A DNA stretch of 64,000 bases from Chrysophaeum taylorii. Taxonomy: Eukaryota > Sar > Pelagophyceae > Pelagomonadales > Pelagomonadaceae. Both the position numbers and the translations under genes were made by a program. The DNA lies in assembly GCA_029834535.1 (NCBI GenBank), contig JAQMWT010000376.1, positions 33,388-97,387 on the forward strand, written 5' to 3'. Below the pieces are notes generated by a model that worked only from the letters and a program-made list of their open reading frames with translations, made no database searches and was not told where the DNA came from. This document shows, piece by piece, positions 1 through 9,945 of the stretch (position 1 is its first letter; each line of letters begins with the position of its first letter).

Positions 1-900
1 GAACGCGGCGAGGTCGACAAACGCGCAGACTTTTTTTGCAGCAGCAGCAGCAATTGGTTGATGCGTTTGTTCGAGATTGCGGGCGTTATCTTCACCATTT
101 TGGCTACGTGGGCGACGACGTCAAACTCGCCTGTTGCGACGCCTTCAAGACCGCGCGCGAGCAATTCGCCTGAAATCATCGCGTCTGCGAAACATACGAG
201 ATGATCCACGTCGAACGCGATGCCAAGGGAACTTGGCTCGAATATTCGAATGACGACGAGGGCCTCCTCGAAAGCCGCGAACGTCACACTTTCGAGAAGT
301 CGTGAGAGAGAAGATCGATGATGGACGTCGGCAGTACGAGGTCGTGCACCTCGGCGCGGCTGCTTTCTACAACTCGTTTCGCCGTGGCGACGTCGACCGC
401 GTTCGCGAGCCCAACACTTCGGAGGCCCGGCGAGGTCGCCGTAGCGCGCAAACTGCACTTCCTCGAACGTGCGGCGCATGCCGCGGCCCCAGGCCCGATC
501 GGCCGCGACGTCGTGGATCTTGGACTGGTACGGAAAGCTTCGCCGACCCGGAACTGTACGCAGCAGCGTGGCGATCTCGGTGTCGAGGCCTCGTAATCGG
601 CGGGTTGTGGATATCCTGGCAGAATCTGAAGGAGGCTTGCACTGGCCCCGGAACCGTCGCGGCGTCGGCTTCGATGCCGAGCGACGACGCGTCCGTCGCC
701 GCGTCGACGACGTCACCCATGCGCGATGGCGGCCTCGTGAAAGACGCCCATAGGTCGCGAATGAAGCGTTCGGACTGGAGCCCCACATCGCTCCACCTGG
801 CCTCTCCAAAGCTTGCGTTGAGCTCGTCGATGGACTACTGCGCCTTGGCGGCATCGCAGTCGCGCTGATTCTCCCTCGCAGCAACTTGACTTACGACGAC
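1..900. pseudogene. degenerate coding-like DNA, no intact gene
   Basis: No continuous reading frame spans this stretch, yet several short segments have the GC3-rich codon use of the real genes nearby. On the plus strand one frame runs from about 45 to 308 with a single in-frame TGA near 170. A shifted frame continues from 302 to about 415 and ends in a helix-like stretch (HLGAAAFYNSFRRGDVDRV) reminiscent of the first helix of NTF2/SnoaL-like folds. On the minus strand, 590-850 also reads as plausible protein. It could be a decayed gene, or the end of a gene with tiny introns that starts outside the window. I do not recognise a product. Confidence 0.3.
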
Positions 901-1068
901 TAACTCGGGGTTGCGGGTAAGAAGTGTTCGTAGGGTCTAGTTTTAAGCTTTGTACTATAGTTTTTTTCGCGAACGAAAGGCGTTAAATCTTTCGAGAAGA
1001 TATCTGTTGTTCTGAGCCACAGTCTTCTTCTGGTGACTGCGGAGCGTTCCTCCTCCTCCTTGGTGCCG

Positions 1069-1141
1069 ATGATGCCGTTTCCGCCGGCGATGGCCTGGGC
1101 CATGCCGCTCTACCCGTACTACGCGTACGCGGAGCCACCCA

Positions 1142-1193
<52 letters not shown>

Positions 1194-1914
1194 TCGTCGT
1201 CGCCGCAAGCACCGGAAGAAGGAGGATGACGAGAAAAAGGGGCGGCGTCGCGGGGGGCGCCGCCACCGGCGGCCGACGACGTCGCCGATACGGCCGCGCG
1301 ACGAGAGCTACTTGACCGAGCCAACAAACCAACTTTTTTGGGTATTTCCCATTTCGGATAATACGCAGACGGAGGATCTCTCAAAATCGCTGGAAAAGGC
1401 AAAACTCTACGACAGATACTCCTCCACCTTCAAGACACCCGCCGGGGTCGACATCAAGTTCTCCACAAAGACGGCCAACGCGCCGCAGACCCCTTCGTGC
1501 GTCAACAACGTGTCTCCGCTCACGTCGCCTCGCGGTGCGATTCACCCGGGCGACTACGACTGCGTCTTCCCACCGCCCGCAGAAAAGGACATGGCACCAC
1601 CATCAATACAGCCCAAGAAGAACTCGCCGTCCTCGCCGGCCTCGAGGCTCGAGGCCGCTCGAGCCTGGCGGCGCACGCTTTCTTCCATATCCGACGACGA
1701 CAATGCCGACCGTTTCTGGCCCACCCGAAACCGCCGCGACGACGACCACTTCCCGCAGTCTCTCCTCTTCGCCCACAACGCCATCGCCAAGGCCCCCGCC
1801 GTCGTAGTCCCCACGCCAAAAGACGCCGACGACAAAAAAAACACCCGAGATTATTATTGGAGCGCCGTCGTTGACCCAATCGACCAAGAAGACTACTCTC
1901 GCCTTTCGTCTTGA
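1069..1914 (+). CDS. hypothetical poly-Gln, Arg/Lys-rich protein
   Basis: A 281-residue frame starting at the first in-frame ATG (1069, followed at once by a second ATG). Codon use is strongly GC3-biased, as in the conserved genes, so I believe it is translated. The N-terminus is hydrophobic and aromatic (residues 1-22, Met/Pro/Tyr-rich). It is followed by 16 consecutive Gln codons, almost all CAG, at 1144-1191, then a very basic Arg/Lys/Gly stretch to about residue 85. The remainder is Ser/Pro/Asp-rich and looks disordered. No enzyme motif or family is recognised. The CAG tract is a likely site of length variation. A nucleic-acid-binding or scaffold role would only be a guess. Confidence 0.5.
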
Positions 1915-3675
1915 CTTGTCCAATTCACGACGTAGGATATTATCTTCTCGTAGTACACCATCCACGCGCACCTCGCGGGCCACATCTTGGAATTCGCCCG
2001 CGTTTTTTTTTGGTGCGCGTCGGCAGAACCCAACCGTGCTTAGTGTTTGAGCTTTTGGTATTCTTTTCTCGATGGCTTCTTCGTTCTTCTCTACCCGCTT
2101 CTTTCATTGCGCTTGCTTGCCGGTCCCCGACACTCGCGCCGTTGCCAAGTGAAGCTCCCGAGTCCGCATCAACAACCAAGGCAGAGTCCTTCACGCTGCT
2201 CTCCAACTAGCCCCTATAGTTGCGATGTGGATCCAGGTCAAAATAGTTTTTTTTTTTTTTTAAAGCTACTAGCTGCGATTTTTTCACTCTCGCCATCGAC
2301 TGACTGACTGACTGACTGACTGGCTGTACGACGCAGTCTACGCTTATCTGTCGGCTCTAAAAAGCACCGCTCCCACAAATGTGCTGATGCCATCCCCCAG
2401 CGCCACTCTCGTGGTCGAACCAACGCCATTTCCGTCAGCTGCGTTGTCGGCTCCGCCAGATAGTAGTAACGACAATATTATACTACGAAACGTCCTCTTA
2501 CCACCACCCCTAGAGGATCACCTCGGGCGTAATAGCGATGCGCCAGCCACCTACAATGCGACGACGAGCGCGTCCGCCAATTACGAAGTGATGTATGTGC
2601 GCGCTGGTGTTGTGCTCCCACCAAGAGATGAGCAAAGGCTCACTACTTACATGGTACCCACACAGTGGTATTAGCCATATATGCTCCAACAGGCAGTCAG
2701 AAGTCGAACGTGACACCTAGCGCACAACACTCTCGCAAATCACATCATTGCAGTCTCGACGCCTGGCCCGATTCCGAGCTCGGTAGCTTCCTCGCATCTT
2801 TCTTTTCATTCGCTTTTTTCCGAGGGCCCCACCGCACCGACATCGATGTCTCCCGCCAACGGGAGACGTCGACGGTGCGTCGGAGCTTGCTGCTGCCTTG
2901 CTTCCGTTGCCGATCACGACCGAGTAGCCATTACCAAATTCGAATCCTTTGACTATTCCAACATCCGCTGAACCAAGTTTCTTTATCGTCGTCTGCAACC
3001 ATATTCCCGGCGCTTCCAACAAAACAAAGCCTAAAAAACGTTGCCAGCACCGAAACTGCTGCTGCTTCCAGAATATTTATTCTTTTTTAACTCTTCTTCA
3101 ATCGCGTCACAATTGCAGTCCCGTATACCGTCGTTTTTGACTGGGCATCATAATTTGTCGCTCCTTCTTTGAGTACTTCCTTCCTTCCTTCCTTCCTTCG
3201 AGGGAGGCAAAAAAAACTACAAAGCCACCAACGCTACTACAACCCAAAGCTTCGCCGTTGTATCGGGGGCCATTGCGTACAAACGACGAAATGGTGGGCG
3301 ACAAGCCGCGGTTTCGTATACATCGAGGAAATGGAGTCTTCCACGTGGTGGTGTGGTCAGTCAAAAGGGGAACAAACGCGGTTGCTTCTCCATGTTCTCG
3401 TTCGAACAGTGTTTACCTAGAGCGTATACTTCACCAATAAACAATAATATAAGTGCACTTTTGTGCGTGAGTGGAGCCCGACGACGCCTGCCCGTGCGGC
3501 CCGCCGTGATTTTTTTCAACAAGGACATCCGCCCCAGCACTGCGTCCGAGTTCGGGTAGCTGCACCGCAGTGCTCTCGTTGTCGCGTGCCTTTACTTTAG
3601 AGCAAACTCGTCTCGGCTGGTGCGCGTAAAGTCGTCTCGTCTCGGTCTGTACGCCCGACGCTTAGTTGTTTGTTG
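1915..3675. other. intergenic, 1.76 kb, no supported gene
   Basis: Only short frames without GC3 bias are present; the best (2381-2674, 97 codons) resembles nothing I know. Contains a (GACT)n tract around 2299-2321, a T-run at 2249-2262 and a (TTCC)n tract at 3178-3199. The last 250 bp lie downstream of the ORC6-like gene. Confidence 0.5.
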
Positions 3676-4533
3676 TTAGAATATCATGGAAGAGCGGTGT
3701 AGGGAGGGGGCGTTGTTGGTCGAGTGCGCCTTGAATGCCTTACGGATGTCGGAAATCGTCGTGAGTGGCGGAAGGTTGGCGTCGTAGCGAGCCCGGAGCA
3801 CTTCCGCGGCCCAGTCGTTAAAGGGCGAGAGACCATCATCCTCGGGCGTTTCTTCTTCTTCTTCTTCTTCTTCTTCTTCTACTCGTAGCGGAGGAGGCGG
3901 CTCGGGTTGCGATTCCGAGACGGGCGTTGGCTGCACTTGGGCCACCATCGTCCGGCCGCGTTTGGTGGTCCGCTGCACTGGAGGGTCGTCGAGAAATGGT
4001 TGGACGTCGGCGCGGGCTCTTTTGAGAGCGGATCGCGTCACTCCCGCGAGCTGCGCGAGACATTTTTCGTCAATCTCGAAGCAAGCGCGGCGCGCCGTCT
4101 CGAAAAAAGCCGCCGCCGTGACCGAATCGTCGGCGGGGGGGCGGTCGGGCGCCCGCTGGCGACGGTCGAGGACTCGAGTCGTTGCCGATACGATTTTTGG
4201 AGCGCGCGCCGCACCGTCGAGGAGCTTAGTCGCCACGAACGAGAGATCGAATCCGTTAGAAGGCCCCAGCACGCGCTCGACGTGCCTCAGAGCCGCGCCG
4301 AGCTGCGCGGGCGTCGCACCGCAGGCGGCGGCAACGCCGGCGCGGTCGACGTCCACCTTGTGCTCTCGCGCAGCGAGTTCGAGGGCCACGCCGCGACGGC
4401 AATGCTCGGCGCGCAGCCGCACCTTGATTCCAATGAGCCGCAGCAGCTCGTTCGCGCGCCCCGCAGTCTCGCGCACACGCCGCGTCGCACCCTGGGCGCT
4501 CAGCGTGCTTTCAAACCAAGCCATCTCGGCCAT
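3676..4533 (-). CDS. ORC6-like origin recognition complex subunit
   Basis: 285 residues from a real ATG (4533). Residues about 20-180 show the two cyclin-box/TFIIB-like helical repeats typical of ORC6. The first has a Cys followed by a VALELAAREHKVDVDRAGVA-type segment. The second runs from DDSVTAAAFFETARRACFEI into a CLAQL/RSALKRA helix matching the ORC6 pattern of Cys-containing helices. A Glu-rich linker (about 10 consecutive Glu, a GAA/GAG microsatellite at 3850-3880) leads to a short C-terminal helix with a conserved-looking Trp (FNDWAAEVL), as in the ORC6 C-terminal Orc3-binding segment. Expected role: loading of the MCM helicase at origins in the nucleus. Sequence identity to animal or plant ORC6 is low by eye, so the call rests on pattern and length. 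It has no operon partners; the next gene on the left is 1.76 kb away. Confidence 0.55.
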   Translation of the reverse strand: MAEMAWFESTLSAQGATRRVRETAGRANELLRLIGIKVRLRAEHCRRGVALELAAREHKVDVDRAGVAAACGATPAQLGAALRHVERVLGPSNGFDLSFVATKLLDGAARAPKIVSATTRVLDRRQRAPDRPPADDSVTAAAFFETARRACFEIDEKCLAQLAGVTRSALKRARADVQPFLDDPPVQRTTKRGRTMVAQVQPTPVSESQPEPPPPLRVEEEEEEEEEETPEDDGLSPFNDWAAEVLRARYDANLPPLTTISDIRKAFKAHSTNNAPSLHRSSMIF

Positions 4534-4945
4534 GGGAACCGTTGGATTCTTCGAGACAGGCAGACCCGTTCCGGTAAGAATAAACGGGAGTTAATTCATT
4601 CATATCCATCCATCCATCAAAGCGCGCGGTTCGTTTTTTTTCTTCCTAGCCACCACAAAAGGGTACTAGCTGAAGCAGAGGTCGAGATCAGGAGGCATGT
4701 TGCGCGAGACGATGAACAAGCTCGACTACGAGTCGTTCCTTTGACGACGGGCGAGGAAGCCAACGCGGAGCTTCGTGCCAAGTTCACCAGCCTGCTCTTC
4801 CTCGTTGAGACGCAGCACTTCTCGGTCGCAGGTAGTAGGGCCGGCCAAAGGACGAAAGATCTAGTAGGCAAGGCGGTAGTCTTCTCAGTGGCTCGACGCT
4901 GCTCGAACAGTACCGCAACGATCTCGAACAACCGAGTCTCGTGAT

Positions 4946-4985
<40 letters not shown>

Positions 4986-5457
4986 GCCGGACGGCGGCGG
5001 GTCGATGGACTAGCACGCTGGGTTCGACTGCCGCAAAGCGCCAGCCGACGTTTGGCTGGCGGCATTTCTTTGGTCCGGCTGCTGCTACGCCCCCAGAACA
5101 TCGGTGGTGGTGAAGAGGGACAGTGATGCTACTACTGGAGAGCGTATGATGGAGATTTCGATGAAGCTGCCGGCTGCGGCACACCTCGACAACAGGTTGT
5201 GGGCTGATTATGCGTTACGTCTTGAAAATCGGAGTCCACTGCTGGGAGAAAAGAAAGGCGCCCGTGTGCAGATGACGGACGGCCGCGCTTGCAATAGATC
5301 TCACGTTCGCGCGCTCTACGCCTACTTTCGCGTTCTTCATTGGAGGGAGGTACGCCATGATGGATGGATGCGGACCACCGTTCATGGGAGAAAAAAAAAC
5401 GGAGACGCACTCACTACATAGGACAGAGTACGGGAATAAGATAAGGCGGCGGTCGTG
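4534..5457. other. intergenic with a possible frameshifted gene relic
   Basis: Coding-like pieces in changing plus-strand frames: ATG at about 4697, then a frame through 4740-4830 (GEEANAELRAKFTSLLFLVE), then another through 4890-4945, and a short one at 5150-5260. None joins into an intact protein. GT...AG pairs near 4832 and 4890 do not restore the frame. Treat as an unrecognised relic or noise. Confidence 0.3.
4949..4982. repeat. (TC)n microsatellite
   Basis: Seventeen TC dinucleotides in a row, directly after the coding-like segment that ends near 4945. Confidence 0.9.
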
Positions 5458-6774
5458 TTAGGCGGCGGGCTTGATGACGCCCGCGTCGACGAGGCGGGCT
5501 TCGAAGTCGCGGAGAAAGCGGGTGTCGGCGGGAGGGAAAGGCGTGCGCGTTGGTCGGTGCCAGAAGGGGACGGGGAGTCGGGGCTCGCCGAGGGGGTCGA
5601 AGATGGCGGCGTTGAATGCGTCGAGGACGTGGCGCTTGGAGGCGTGGACGGGGGCGTCGAAATGGAGCGGGCATACGGCGTCGAAATCGTCCCAGAGGTC
5701 GTCGGCCAGAAAGCGAGCGAGGTCGTCGGGGTATCGGTTGAGAATCGCGATGGCGAGAATAGGGGGTACCATGAGCGCCCCGCGGGCGGAGAGCGTGTCG
5801 AATGCCTGTTTCGTTTTTTGTTTCTCCGGCCAAGACCACGCGAAGAAACGACCCCAGCCCAATCGCTGGAAGTCTTCGGGAGTATCTGGGGGGAAGGCGG
5901 TCAGGATAAAGTCGAGAGCGCCCCTCAAAGAGCCGTCGGGCTCCCTGACGCGCAAGGCCCCGCACTGGAAATACAAAGCGAAGAGACATATTTTCGTCCA
6001 GCCGTCTTTGGCCGTCGCGTTCGAGAAGTCCCTCCCGTGAAACTTGATAGCGCGCGGGTCGTTAAAGTCGATGATGGCCGGCGGGGTCTCGGTAAGGCTG
6101 AGAAGCGTGTCGCAGCACAGGAGGGTCTTAGATTCTCGGTGGAAAAAAAGAAACTCTTCGAAATTAGAAATTCCGTCTTCCGACACGAAAGGTCCTAGAC
6201 GCAAAAAAGGAAATTCGTCCGGCCACGGCTGCTCGAGGAGCGGCGTGAATCGCGGGAAAAACACCCAATTCGGGAGGTTGATCGGAAACGAAAATTGCGA
6301 TGGCGCGACGTACAACGTCGCGTCGGGACGACGTCTCGCGAGAGCTATCGCGAACAGCTTGTGCTCCGTCGCCGTCGAGGGTAAAACGATCGCCGAGAGA
6401 CGCTGCGTTTGCTGCTCGATCTCGCCCAGTAACTCCAACATCTCCTCGGTCGGCGCGACGGCACCGTAGCAGACGAGCTCCTCCCTAAGCCGAACGATCA
6501 ACGCTCGCACCGGAACGTGGACGTAGATCGCGCCCTGTACCTGTTCCAAAGACCAAATCCCCGGTTTCACCTCCCGGGCGAGCGTGCGCCGCACCCCACG
6601 CCCGAAGGGACCAGCAGGCGTCAACCCACCCCATTCCGCGCTCAGCGCCATGGTTGTCGTCGTCACGAGCTTCATCTTCAATCTGAAACCGACACTGAAA
6701 AAATAACCCTTCTCGACAAACAAACAAAAAACCCCGGGGTTATTCGCCGACGACCGACCGACGAGGGGGTCCAT
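5458..6774 (-). CDS. DUF4336 family protein (metallo-beta-lactamase-like fold), probably organellar
   Basis: 438 residues if the ATG at 6774 is used. The downstream Met at 6675 (residue 34) is a better start: the sequence before it reads like T-rich/TTTTTTCAG leader or intron DNA, and MKLVTTTTMALSAEWGG could begin a transit peptide. The family signature is clear: PGIWSLEQVQGAIYVHVPVR, then VRLREELVCYGAVAPTEEML, a LPSTATEHKLFAIALARRRP block and the APSQFSFPINLPNWVFFP block that follow one another in cyanobacterial, algal and plant DUF4336 proteins. The EHK motif is where a metal-type His would sit. Biochemical function is unknown; plant members are plastid-linked. The gene is divergent from the alpha/beta hydrolase at 6934. 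Confidence 0.7.
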   Translation of the reverse strand: MDPLVGRSSANNPGVFCLFVEKGYFFSVGFRLKMKLVTTTTMALSAEWGGLTPAGPFGRGVRRTLAREVKPGIWSLEQVQGAIYVHVPVRALIVRLREELVCYGAVAPTEEMLELLGEIEQQTQRLSAIVLPSTATEHKLFAIALARRRPDATLYVAPSQFSFPINLPNWVFFPRFTPLLEQPWPDEFPFLRLGPFVSEDGISNFEEFLFFHRESKTLLCCDTLLSLTETPPAIIDFNDPRAIKFHGRDFSNATAKDGWTKICLFALYFQCGALRVREPDGSLRGALDFILTAFPPDTPEDFQRLGWGRFFAWSWPEKQKTKQAFDTLSARGALMVPPILAIAILNRYPDDLARFLADDLWDDFDAVCPLHFDAPVHASKRHVLDAFNAAIFDPLGEPRLPVPFWHRPTRTPFPPADTRFLRDFEARLVDAGVIKPAA

Positions 6775-6933
6775 AATAAATAATACTTAGACCTCTGTGG
6801 CGTACGAGACCCCTTCTAGCCCGAATTTTCTCTCTTTCTCTTTTTGAAGAAGAAGAAACTGGAAGAATGTTCACGACTCTATGTATGGCGAAACTATAGA
6901 ATACATACTGGATTCCGATTTTTTTTTACAATA

Positions 6934-8301
6934 ATGTATCCTAAGAAAATCAATTCGCATCCATACGAAGAGAAGTCGTCGTCGACGGAAGTGCGATTTC
7001 TGGATCTCCTCGCGCAAGAAGCATCATCTCGCGATTTTATCCAGGACAAGATCTCTGGCAACATGAAGGGGAGTCACGGGTTCTTGCTGGGGTTGGTGGT
7101 GATGCTGGCGGCATACGATTCGGTCAAGTGGCGGCTCGCGCTGCTGGAATCCGTGGTGTTCCCGCGAACGTTGCTGTTCGGACCGACGCGCAAGTTGCTG
7201 ATGGCTGGTGCCGATCCGTTGGTGGCACACGACGAGCGCGACGCGATGGGTTTCGAGGAGGTTGTGAGCGGAATGCGGGTTCGGCACGCGTACTTAAAAA
7301 ACTCGAACGATCGCCGGTTCCACGCGGCGTTCAGCGTCGAGACGTGCAAATATGGCACGGTGCCCCTCGTCTTTCTCCACGGTCACATGCAGTCGTGGTA
7401 CAGCATGTCGTTGATGATGGGAAGGCTCGCGGGTTACGGCTATTGCGGGTACGGATTTGACCTGCTCGGGTACGGCCAATCCGACGTGGATCCGGCAAAA
7501 GGGGAGTACGGCTGGAGGGAACAAGCTACCGAGTTCGCGGACCTCTTCAAATCTGATCCACGCTTTCGGCGCGTCTTCTTCGTCGCCCACGACCGCGGTT
7601 GCATCGTCGCCGACTACCTGACCGCGCTTCGAGAAGAAGGCAAATTCGAGGTTCTCGGGTACGCGCGGTGCGAGCAGTCGTTTTTGCTCCCGCACGCGCT
7701 TCCGCGGCCGCCGCGCACAGCCATGGCCGACGACCACGTCGGCGTCGAGCTCGCCAAGGGCTCGTCCTTCGTGCTGGGCCCTCCCTTCGTCGCCTCGGGC
7801 AAAACGCACCCCGCCTTCAACGCGACCCGTTTCCGTCGCGAATTTTCGTTCCGGAACATGTGGCTCTCGACGACGATTGCCTACACGACCAACTCCATTC
7901 AGGAAGAGTGGAACGACCTCTGTTTCGCCCACGGACACCCCGACCGCCTCGCCCCCGGCGACGAGGGCCTGGACTTCTACCACGCGCACCGCGGAATCTA
8001 CGGCCACTTTGGCATCAACAACAACAACGCCACCATAATGAACTGCCACCCCGACAACGGCGGTCTCATTGCCAACATGGTCGACCTCCCCTTGATACTT
8101 CTCCAGGGGGCTCTCGACAAGGGGATGCCGCCCTGGACCTACTTCCACGCCGCCGACGTCCTCCCAAACACCCAGCTCCGTTTTTTCAATGCCGGCTGGT
8201 TCCTCATTATTGAGATCCCGGACGACATCGCGGATGCCATCCACACCTTCATCTCCAATCACGCCAAGCTCCACTCCGTCCGCTTCCTCGACCGCAAGTG
8301 A
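6934..8301 (+). CDS. alpha/beta hydrolase, epoxide hydrolase/haloalkane dehalogenase-like, atypical active site
   Basis: The open frame begins earlier, but the first ATG is 6934, giving 455 residues; a Met at about residue 44 precedes a hydrophobic segment (FLLGLVVMLAAY) and could also start the protein as a signal anchor. The fold is recognisable: oxyanion-hole HGH (149-151), GYDLLGYGQSD-like strand/turn (GYGFDLLGYGQSD), and nucleophile elbow VAHDRGCIVADYL with Asp220, the nucleophile type used by epoxide hydrolases and haloalkane dehalogenases. The C-terminal motif that normally carries the catalytic His (aGHxxxxExP) reads NAGWFLIIEIP: Trp422 stands where His is expected. The enzyme may therefore be inactive, or use a His elsewhere. 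It lies alone between the DUF4336 gene and a repeat-rich gap. The fold is sure, the substrate unknown. Confidence 0.75.
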   Translation: MYPKKINSHPYEEKSSSTEVRFLDLLAQEASSRDFIQDKISGNMKGSHGFLLGLVVMLAAYDSVKWRLALLESVVFPRTLLFGPTRKLLMAGADPLVAHDERDAMGFEEVVSGMRVRHAYLKNSNDRRFHAAFSVETCKYGTVPLVFLHGHMQSWYSMSLMMGRLAGYGYCGYGFDLLGYGQSDVDPAKGEYGWREQATEFADLFKSDPRFRRVFFVAHDRGCIVADYLTALREEGKFEVLGYARCEQSFLLPHALPRPPRTAMADDHVGVELAKGSSFVLGPPFVASGKTHPAFNATRFRREFSFRNMWLSTTIAYTTNSIQEEWNDLCFAHGHPDRLAPGDEGLDFYHAHRGIYGHFGINNNNATIMNCHPDNGGLIANMVDLPLILLQGALDKGMPPWTYFHAADVLPNTQLRFFNAGWFLIIEIPDDIADAIHTFISNHAKLHSVRFLDRK

Positions 8302-8490
8302 ACCAAGAATATTCGTATGCCACCAGGTCCACTCAAGTCTTCTGTCAGGTTGTTGTTGTTTTGGATGATTCGGAGTGCGTTCTTCCGACAAAATAGTATG
8401 CTTCCGTCGCGCTACCTATCTAAGAGTCAAAGGGAACAGCAGCGCCGCCCGAATAGGACATCTTCTTTACTACTAATCGACAAATGTCTG
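8302..8490. other. short intergenic spacer
   Basis: No gene seen; 3' flank of the hydrolase gene, leading into the tandem repeat at 8491. Confidence 0.4.
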
Positions 8491-8625
8491 TTTGTCTTTA
8501 AAAAGGTCGACTGCTAAGAGGTGTGTGTGTGGTGCGTGAAGGATGTGTGTGGTTTTGTTTGTTTGTCTCTAAAGGTCGACTACTAAAAAGGGGGGTGTGG
8601 TGCGTGAAGGATGTGGGTGGTTTTG
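8491..8625 (+). repeat. tandem pair of a 71-bp repeat unit
   Basis: Two imperfect copies start at 8491 and 8562, each with TTTGTCT(T/C)TA, then GGTCGACT(G/A)CTAA, then a GT-rich tail containing GGTGCGTGAAGGATGTG. The same core (GTCTTTAAATGTCGACTGC followed by TAAGAG and a G/T-rich tail) recurs at 27078-27120 inside an LTR, so this is a dispersed sequence, not just a local duplication. Confidence 0.75.
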
Positions 8626-8639
8626 TGGGGTAGGAGGGA

Positions 8640-9650
8640 TGTGCCTGACGGGCGTAGATAAGTACGCGGGACCTAGTCGTCGGGGTCATCGCCGAGTCGT
8701 GGGGCAGGCGAAGAGCGGACCAAGGGCCCCGCCTTGGTAGGTCGTACGCATGCTGCCGCCGGGCGTATGTGCGACGAAGGGTGACGTCCTGCTGGGATCG
8801 GGCGGCCTGGGTGGGGTTCCCCGAGGCAGGCGACGACATGGGTGAGGGCGGTGGGGCACAGCGAGCCCGGTTTTCAATGCGTTGGCGGTCGATCCCCCAC
8901 TCACGGTAGATGCGGCGAGTTTTTTTTGGGCCGCCTTTGCCTCTGTGAAGTTGGTGCAGCCGCTTGCCACCCAGGTTCGCGCGGCGATGCGCTCTGCGCA
9001 CGTTTGGGCGAGAGGACGTGGCACGCCGCGCTGGCCTCACCGAAGGCACCAAAGACGAGGCCGGCGACGGTGCCGTAGCTATACGTAGTCGCTGTTCGAC
9101 AGGGCCCAAGAAGCCAGGCGGCGGTGCTGTACCCGGCTGGGGGATGATGGCGTCGATGCCGCGGGCGCGAGCGAGGTATTCGGAGTGGACTTGCGCTGCG
9201 CGCCGATCGACAGGCGACGGGTGGGAGGGATGGGCATGGGCGGTGTATAACGAACGAACCCCAAGCGATGGTTTTGAGGTCGTAGAGTTGCTCCTTGTTG
9301 TCGAGCGTGGTGAGGATGTCTGGGACGACTTGGCGTCGGGCGAGATTGCCGCCTTGTAACGTGCAATGGCTGACGTATGGTTCTCCTGACCCCTTGTTGG
9401 TGTAGCTCGCGCGCGCTCCCATATGCTGCGGCCGCGGGACCCCCCCCCCCCCGGATGCCGAAGCGGTGGCGCGATGCATTGCACGCGGGAACCAACAACA
9501 CCGTATTCTCGCGACACCAGCCTCGGCGACGCCTGGCACTCGAAGCAAGCAAGCAACCTTAGTCCTCGATACCTTTCCCACCCACACGCAGGAACTCGCT
9601 GCGTTCTCGGTTGCCCTACTTGGCTGCGGGTGTAGGCCCCGACGGCTCCC
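8640..9650 (-). pseudogene. decayed C-terminal part of a reverse-transcriptase-type retroelement ORF
   Basis: Read on the minus strand, segments in three frames line up with the tail seen after many algal and metazoan non-LTR reverse-transcriptase ORFs. In order they are VHSEYLARARGIDAIIPQPG ... GFLGPVEQRLR (about 9190-9080), a shift to YGTVAGLVFGAFGEASAACH (about 9080-9020), then YREWGIDRQRIENRARC (about 8920-8870). The GLVFGAFGEAS block is the most telling; I recognise it from memory only. No polymerase motif (YxDD) is present, so only the 3' part survives. The long continuous minus-strand frame over 8498-9652 crosses these pieces but is compositionally odd and is probably not a gene. Confidence 0.4.
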
Positions 9651-9670
9651 ATGCTCGGGAGAGATCCGAA

Positions 9671-9704
9671 GTTAGTTAGTTAGTTAGTTCGTTCGTTCGT
9701 TCGT
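9671..9704 (+). repeat. (GTTA)n/(GTTC)n microsatellite next to a dispersed motif
   Basis: Five GTTA-type units followed by four GTTC units. The 40 bp just before (9631-9670, containing GGCTCCCATGCTCGGGAGAG) recurs at 40645-40700, again followed by GTTAGTTAG-type sequence. Confidence 0.8.
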
Positions 9705-9945
9705 CAGGCCCCGACCATTCGCCGCTACGAAAGAAGTCCGTGCCTGGCCGAGGTCTGATGGGTGTTTTGGCGCCAACGACGCTGCCATCCAGCGCATCCT
9801 GCGCAGGCTCTTGATTTCAACCAAAATCGCGAGCCCGCCCCCCCTTGGCTTGAGAGGTATTTAAAACCACCCCCCCCCCCTCTTATATTATTACTAATAT
9901 TAGCCGTCGAACCCTGGCGCCTAGATTCGCCTCAGGACGAAGACG
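9705..9945. other. upstream region of the TLC gene
   Basis: Short gap with two C-runs (9838-9843 and 9871-9880) and AT-rich TTATATTATTACTAATATTA at 9882-9901, about 45 bp before the ATG; it may hold the promoter but no motif is certain. Confidence 0.3.

Noticed and set aside
2934-2952. TTCGAATCC resembling a tRNA T-loop
   Set aside because: Flanking bases do not pair into a T-stem and no acceptor or anticodon arm fits.
8498-9652. 384-codon minus-strand frame
   Set aside because: Starts without ATG, Arg/Ser/Pro-rich; the recognisable retroelement pieces lie partly in other frames.
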